A stretch of DNA of 8,645 nucleotides from CAVUCE01 sp963739985. Lineage in GTDB: Bacteria; Bacteroidota; Ignavibacteria; Ignavibacteriales; Ignavibacteriaceae. Location of the stretch: assembly GCA_963739985.1 (NCBI GenBank), contig CAVUCE010000017.1, positions 1 to 8,645 on the forward strand. Reading direction: 5' to 3'. This document shows, piece by piece, positions 5,770 to 8,645 of the stretch (the stretch's first letter is position 1; every line of letters starts with the position of its first letter). The notes below the pieces were generated by a model that searched no databases, had not been told where the DNA came from, and was given only the letters and a program-made list of their open reading frames with translations. Made by a program: the position numbers and the translations under genes.

Positions 5770-7264
5770 CGTTGTCGATTTGCTTTAGTCTGTATTTTAG
5801 TGCTGTTCCGGAAGCAGTTTTATCTACAAAAGAATATTTGTTTACGTTGTTCGAAGTTCCATTACCTTTTACAAATCCAATCTTTTCCCACGCCTCGACT
5901 GAGCACGGCGAGCTACCAGAATTTTCCGACATTTTTTGAACTTCGAAACCGTAATTGTTTACTTCGGTTGCAGTTTCCCATTTTAGGTTAATTGTATTAT
6001 CAACGTTTGAGGCAGTGAAAGAATTCAGTTCAACCGGTAATGATCCGGCATCAGTCCAATATTCATAAGCGCCAATATCAGGTGCTCCATTTCTTCCGGC
6101 TCCACGCTGGTCTGTTGTGGGAATACTAACAGAACCGTTCGCCGAGCTATTACCGGCATTGATTGCTACACTTCCGGAAATAGTTTTAATCGTCATTGTT
6201 CCATTCACGCTATTATTTATAGCAGGAGATGGCGTTGCACTGATACCTGTTCCAAACAAATTGGTTTGATTGCCCGTTATGGTATTTCCGGAAATACTGC
6301 CAATAGCAGAAGTGATGAGATATTTTTCAAAAATATTATAACCATTATCGACAAACGATCCTTGAAAAAGGTCTAAATCATCGCTCCCATCGCCGGCATT
6401 GGCTGTATTATTTGCTACAATTGTGTTTTTTATTATAAGATTATTTGAAACTCCTGTAGCAGGAGATAATTCAATTCCACCGCCATAATGAGCAGTATTA
6501 TTTACAATAGTGCAATTGGTAATGGTAAATCCCCCTGTCGTACTTGCACTAATTCCTCCTCCGGTAAAATTTGATCCCGAACTAGAGTTATTATAAACAG
6601 TAGTATTTGACATAACTACAACACATTGATTCTGAGCAAGAATCCCTGCCCCGGAAGCTCCACTACTGCTTCCGGTATTGGAAGATATTGTACTATTGGT
6701 TAGCGTGAGAGAAGGATCGCCACCACCACTAAAAATATAAATCCCTCCACCTTGCCTGGCGTGATTATCGTGAACATAGCAATTATCGATAGTAACTACA
6801 GCCGTGCCACTTATGGAAAGTCCTCCGCCATCATTTGGATCGGGCAGATTACCATATCTTAACTCTAAATTCTTAAATGTAACTGCATTGCTTCCAATCG
6901 TAAAGATTCTGCTAGAGGCCGTACCTGAAGCGGAGGCAGCCTGAATTATTGCTAGTGTACCGCTGCTGTTTCCCTGAATAGTAATATTTTTTGCAATGGT
7001 AAAACCGGACGTGGCAGCATCTCCAGTTTCTGAGGCATCCGTCCATGTAAAAGTCCCGGTTAAATCTAATATGCCACCGGAACTCACAAGATTATATCCT
7101 TTTGTAAAAGTCTTATAGGGATTTCCGGAACTACCATCTCCTGTTGCATCGTTTCCTATAGCACTATTAACATAAATTGGTTGTGCATTAATAGAAACAT
7201 ATAATAGAAAAAATAGAACTACTATTAAATATTTATTAGCCAATAAATGTAAACGATTTTTCAT
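5714..7264 (-). CDS. Secreted right-handed beta-helix protein (choice-of-anchor Q type), frameshifted before its sorting domain
   Basis: The 516-residue frame starts at ATG 7264 with a signal peptide (residues 1-27, hydrophobic YLIVVLFFLLYV, likely cut at INA/Q28). Residues 125-330 are a parallel beta-helix with Asn-rich coils resembling polymorphic outer membrane protein repeats (GGGIYI, NSTISSN, NCTIVNN, GGGIEL). DQRGAGRNGAPDIGAYEY (385-402) is the motif that closes choice-of-anchor Q domains. From LPVELNSF (409) to VVEV (510) runs a fibronectin III-like module common in type IX cargo. The frame then ends at RLRTAG, while the sorting domain continues one base over. Shifting +1 at CTT AGA (5731-5726) joins them into about 608 residues reading VEVRLEQPVDYSLSQN. 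The likely job is an extracellular or surface adhesin or carbohydrate-binding protein; no catalytic site was recognised. Without the shift, the product should reach the periplasm but not be sorted. The cause may be a single inserted base or a sequence error. Residues 450-458 hold an unusual insertion. Confidence 0.88.
   Translation of the reverse strand: MKNRLHLLANKYLIVVLFFLLYVSINAQPIYVNSAIGNDATGDGSSGNPYKTFTKGYNLVSSGGILDLTGTFTWTDASETGDAATSGFTIAKNITIQGNSSGTLAIIQAASASGTASSRIFTIGSNAVTFKNLELRYGNLPDPNDGGGLSISGTAVVTIDNCYVHDNHARQGGGIYIFSGGGDPSLTLTNSTISSNTGSSSGASGAGILAQNQCVVVMSNTTVYNNSSSGSNFTGGGISASTTGGFTITNCTIVNNTAHYGGGIELSPATGVSNNLIIKNTIVANNTANAGDGSDDLDLFQGSFVDNGYNIFEKYLITSAIGSISGNTITGNQTNLFGTGISATPSPAINNSVNGTMTIKTISGSVAINAGNSSANGSVSIPTTDQRGAGRNGAPDIGAYEYWTDAGSLPVELNSFTASNVDNTINLKWETATEVNNYGFEVQKMSENSGSSPCSVEAWEKIGFVKGNGTSNNVNKYSFVDKTASGTALKYRLKQIDNDGKFEYSKVVEVRLRTAG
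5891..5917 (-). repeat. 27-bp GC-rich in-frame insertion, probable protein-coding palindromic element
   Basis: On the coding strand nine codons encode GSSPCSVEA between MSENS and WEKIGF, where related fibronectin-like modules usually run straight through. Nineteen of the 27 bases are G or C, against a clearly AT-rich gene. It contains an imperfect hairpin, with CTCG at 5894-5897 paired to CGAG at 5909-5912. Its length is a multiple of three, so the frame is kept. Composition, hairpin and position suggest insertion of a small mobile repeat. The family is not identified with certainty. Confidence 0.55.
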
Positions 7265-7349
7265 AAACCGCCCTTTTTTAGTGATTGTTAAACGCTTAGT
7301 GTGAATTCAATTTAGCACTTTTTTTGCTAATTCTTTCCAATAAAGGTAT

Positions 7350-7372
7350 GATATAGCGCATAACGCTATATC
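7350..7372. promoter_or_regulatory. 9-bp perfect inverted repeat upstream of the beta-helix gene, candidate operator
   Basis: GATATAGCG (7350-7358) and its exact reverse complement CGCTATATC (7364-7372) are separated by 5 bases. The element lies 86 bp before the beta-helix ATG, a usual distance for an operator or an activator site, and is not followed by a T-run, so a terminator is unlikely. Its protein partner is unknown. Confidence 0.45.
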
Positions 7373-7513
7373 CGCTAAATCTTAATCAAACACAATATTA
7401 AACCGAGAATAATTCATTCGGGTTATTTAAAATGGAAGGAGATTCTATAAAAGAATTACTTCTCAAAAGGATTCATTCCAAGCTCAAAGGGGCTCGCCGA
7501 AAGTATCTGATAC

Positions 7514-7548
7514 GGATGCTGGATGTGGGATGGTGGATAATGGTTGTT
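7514..7548. repeat. Degenerate 7-bp tandem repeat (GGATGNT)
   Basis: Five heptamers lie in a row: GGATGCT, GGATGTG, GGATGGT, GGATAAT, GGTTGTT. The G/T-rich strand bias continues to about 7574. A similar repeat lies on the other side of the DUF72 remnant at 8157. Confidence 0.7.
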
Positions 7549-7599
7549 CGAATGGATGACTGAATGGGCGATAGAAACTTATTGAGATAAATTATTAAG

Positions 7600-7623
7600 A
7601 GGACACCAAGGTTTGGTGTTCCT
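7600..7623. repeat. Palindromic repeat GGACACCAAGG-type downstream of the DUF72 remnant
   Basis: AGGACACCAA (7600-7609) pairs with TTGGTGTTCCT (7613-7623) with one bulged base and a 3-base loop. The 19-bp core starting at 7601 is identical to the one in the 5413 copy. It lies 64 bp past the stop of the DUF72 remnant, again at a gene's 3' side. Confidence 0.8.
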
Positions 7624-7687
7624 ACATTGCAGGCTTTTGTCCAATGAATAGAAATAAATTTATTGAAGAGTAAGAGGCCGAAATATT

Positions 7688-8139
7688 TTAAGCGGGCTTT
7701 AATAGCGTCTGAATTTTCTTGATGGTAAGCGGTGCAGAGCCTTCGTAGTGGTTGTTAATGTTTAGATAAATTTCAACTTCTCTTGATTCAAGATCTTTTA
7801 TAAGCTCTGCGATTTGCTTCAAATCTTCATCGCGGTTAATGTAGATTTGATTCCAGACTTTGCTGCTAATTTTTTCAATGCCGCTTCTATCCGGGCCATG
7901 AAGTCTGATTATTGTTGAGCCTTTTATATAATCCTTAAACTTTGGGTGATTTCTGTAATACGCGGCATGTAGTAGCCTTCGAGAAAAACGTGAGGTACGT
8001 TTATCTGGTTTAAGAATTTGAAGTAACTTTCATTCAGATAGTTCGGGTTTCGGAGTTCTATTGATATAGGCGGTGAATATTTAGGAATATTTTTAACAAG
8101 CTCAAATAATCTGTTCTGCAGCTCGGAAAGGGAAGGCAT
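7688..8139 (-). pseudogene. DUF72 (YecE-like) family remnant, N-terminal half missing and frameshifted
   Basis: From 8139 the frame encodes LQNRLFELVKNIPKY and ISIELRNPNYLNE, then HVFLEGYYMPRITEIT, which is DUF72-like, before running into a stop at 7924. The family sequence continues in another frame from about 7945 (PKFKDYIKGSTIIRLHGPDR, then IYINRDEDLKQIAEL, LNINNHYEGSAPLTIKKI) to TAA 7688. One missing T, at the 7947/7948 junction, would restore GAA ATC TAC CCA AAG (EIYPKFKDY). About 150 residues remain of a family usually around 240-280, and the first half is gone. Upstream, the frame meets an octamer repeat and a stop. The ATG at 8139 is therefore fortuitous. DUF72 proteins are TIM-barrel-like and of uncertain function. 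Two independent lesions make it a pseudogene. Confidence 0.85.
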
Positions 8140-8156
8140 TTTTAGTACTTGTGGGT

Positions 8157-8220
8157 GAATGATTGAATGAAAGGTTGTATGGTTGAAGGGTTACCGGATG
8201 TTGGTGGTTATTGGTTTAAT
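8157..8220. repeat. Degenerate 8-bp tandem repeat at the truncated end of the DUF72 remnant
   Basis: Eight consecutive octamers share a G/T-rich pattern: GAATGATT, GAATGAAA, GGTTGTAT, GGTTGAAG, GGTTACCG, GATGTTGG, TGGTTATT, GGTTTAAT. It begins almost where DUF72 similarity ends, so it may mark the deletion breakpoint. The rest of the gap up to cas6 (8221-8414) is AT-rich with nothing else recognisable and should contain the cas6 promoter. Confidence 0.6.
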
Positions 8221-8414
8221 GTTTTTGTGTTTTGGAATGGTTCATGATGGGCGAACTGAATGTCAAGAACTTAAAGTAACATTATTTATCTTCAGAATTA
8301 TCTAATCATAAAATAATCCTTTTTTCTTAAATATATTAAAGTTATATTATTTAACAAGTTATGGCTATGTAACGCCACATCCCACGGTACGGGTTAAAAT
8401 TATCTTAGGGCAAT

Positions 8415-8645
8415 ATGAGGGTATTACTAAAATTAAGGGAAATTAATAATAGAAGATTAGCTATTAATTATAATTATCCATTATCATCGGCTATTTATAA
8501 GCTGCTTAGGTTTGGTTCAAAAGAATTTGCTGAATTTTTGCATGAGATTGGATATAAACATTCCAGTAAAACTTATAAATTATTTTCTTTTGCGCTTAGG
8601 TTCGATAGATTTAAAATAATAAACCAAAATATAAAATTAATTGAA
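8415..8645 (+). CDS. cas6: CRISPR-associated endoribonuclease Cas6 (N-terminal part; continues past the right edge)
   Basis: The 77 visible residues are the N-terminal ferredoxin-like fold of Cas6, the enzyme that cuts precursor CRISPR RNA within the repeats to give guide RNAs for type I and III systems. Diagnostic stretches are MRVLLKL (first strand), INYNYPLSSAIYKLL, EFAEFLHEIGY and KTYKLFSFAL. Tyr28, His43 and Lys55 line up with Tyr31, His46 and Lys52, the catalytic triad of Pyrococcus furiosus Cas6. The active site therefore looks intact, although the alignment is by eye. The glycine-rich loop near the C-terminus lies outside the window. ATG 8415 fits the usual Cas6 N-terminus, with TTAGGG a few bases ahead as a weak ribosome binding site. 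The gene faces out of the window, so other cas genes and the array, if present, should follow to the right. No CRISPR repeats lie upstream. Confidence 0.92.
   Translation, partial: MRVLLKLREINNRRLAINYNYPLSSAIYKLLRFGSKEFAEFLHEIGYKHSSKTYKLFSFALRFDRFKIINQNIKLIE

Larger units (their letters stand above)
7265..7687. other. 423-bp intergenic region with regulatory and repeat elements, no convincing gene
   Basis: Leftmost is the leader of the beta-helix gene, whose coding strand shows AAAAAAGGGCGGTTT just before the ATG. It also holds the 9-bp inverted repeat at 7350, the heptamer repeat at 7514 and a palindrome at 7600, all listed separately. An 11-bp odd palindrome, GTATCTGATAC, lies at 7503-7513. 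A 43-codon frame at 7432-7563 has no recognisable protein features and runs into the heptamer repeat. Confidence 0.6.

Noticed and set aside
5749..5991. Plus-strand 80-residue frame
   Set aside because: Antisense to the beta-helix gene; its content is explained by that gene's fibronectin-like module.
7432..7563. 43-codon plus-strand frame between the beta-helix gene and the DUF72 relic
   Set aside because: No recognisable motif, and its second half is made of the heptamer repeat. A start after a purine-rich stretch alone is not enough.
8377..8405. Possible leader RNA hairpin before cas6 (CCCACGGTACGGG)
   Set aside because: Only three base pairs form across a 7-base loop, so it is not supported as a structured RNA or CRISPR repeat.

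Overview
The window most likely comes from an Ignavibacteria/Bacteroidota-Chlorobiota type bacterium. The best evidence is a type IX secretion C-terminal domain with the motif QNFPNPFNPSTEISYSIP, a wording typical of Ignavibacteria cargo proteins. The AT-rich composition, the weak Shine-Dalgarno sequences and many short palindromic intergenic repeats fit this. The assignment is inference from sequence style, not from a marker gene.

Layout. Positions 1-1496 (minus) hold most of a Fic-domain protein with an N-terminal AbiEi-like winged helix. Its C-terminus lies outside the window. Just upstream of its start is an array of almost four 24-bp direct repeats (1516-1604). Next comes a decayed DnaQ-like 3'-5' exonuclease (1664-2086, minus), then a 0.5 kb intergenic region with a degenerate palindrome and a nested inverted-repeat element (2252-2380). 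The largest intact gene is a secreted family 2 glycoside hydrolase (2626-5241, plus) of the exo-beta-glucosaminidase type. Behind it lie a perfect 28-bp palindrome, a 23-codon remnant of a type IX sorting domain and a second palindrome. Then comes a secreted beta-helix protein (5437-7264, minus) whose sorting domain is separated from its body by a +1 frameshift. An intergenic stretch with a 9-bp inverted repeat, a heptamer repeat and another palindrome leads to a DUF72 remnant (7688-8139, minus; N-terminal half lost, one frameshift). The final 231 bases hold the start of cas6 (8415 onward, plus), with the full catalytic triad.

There is no operon; genes are isolated and face both ways. Two themes stand out. 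One is secretion of extracellular proteins: a periplasmic or exported glycosidase and a type IX surface protein. The other is possible defence or conflict genes at the two edges: a Fic toxin-like enzyme with its own DNA-binding domain, and the CRISPR RNA-processing nuclease Cas6. Between them lie three decayed genes and several repeat families, which indicates a region that has been rearranged and eroded. No CRISPR array, tRNA, rRNA or transposase is visible inside the window.
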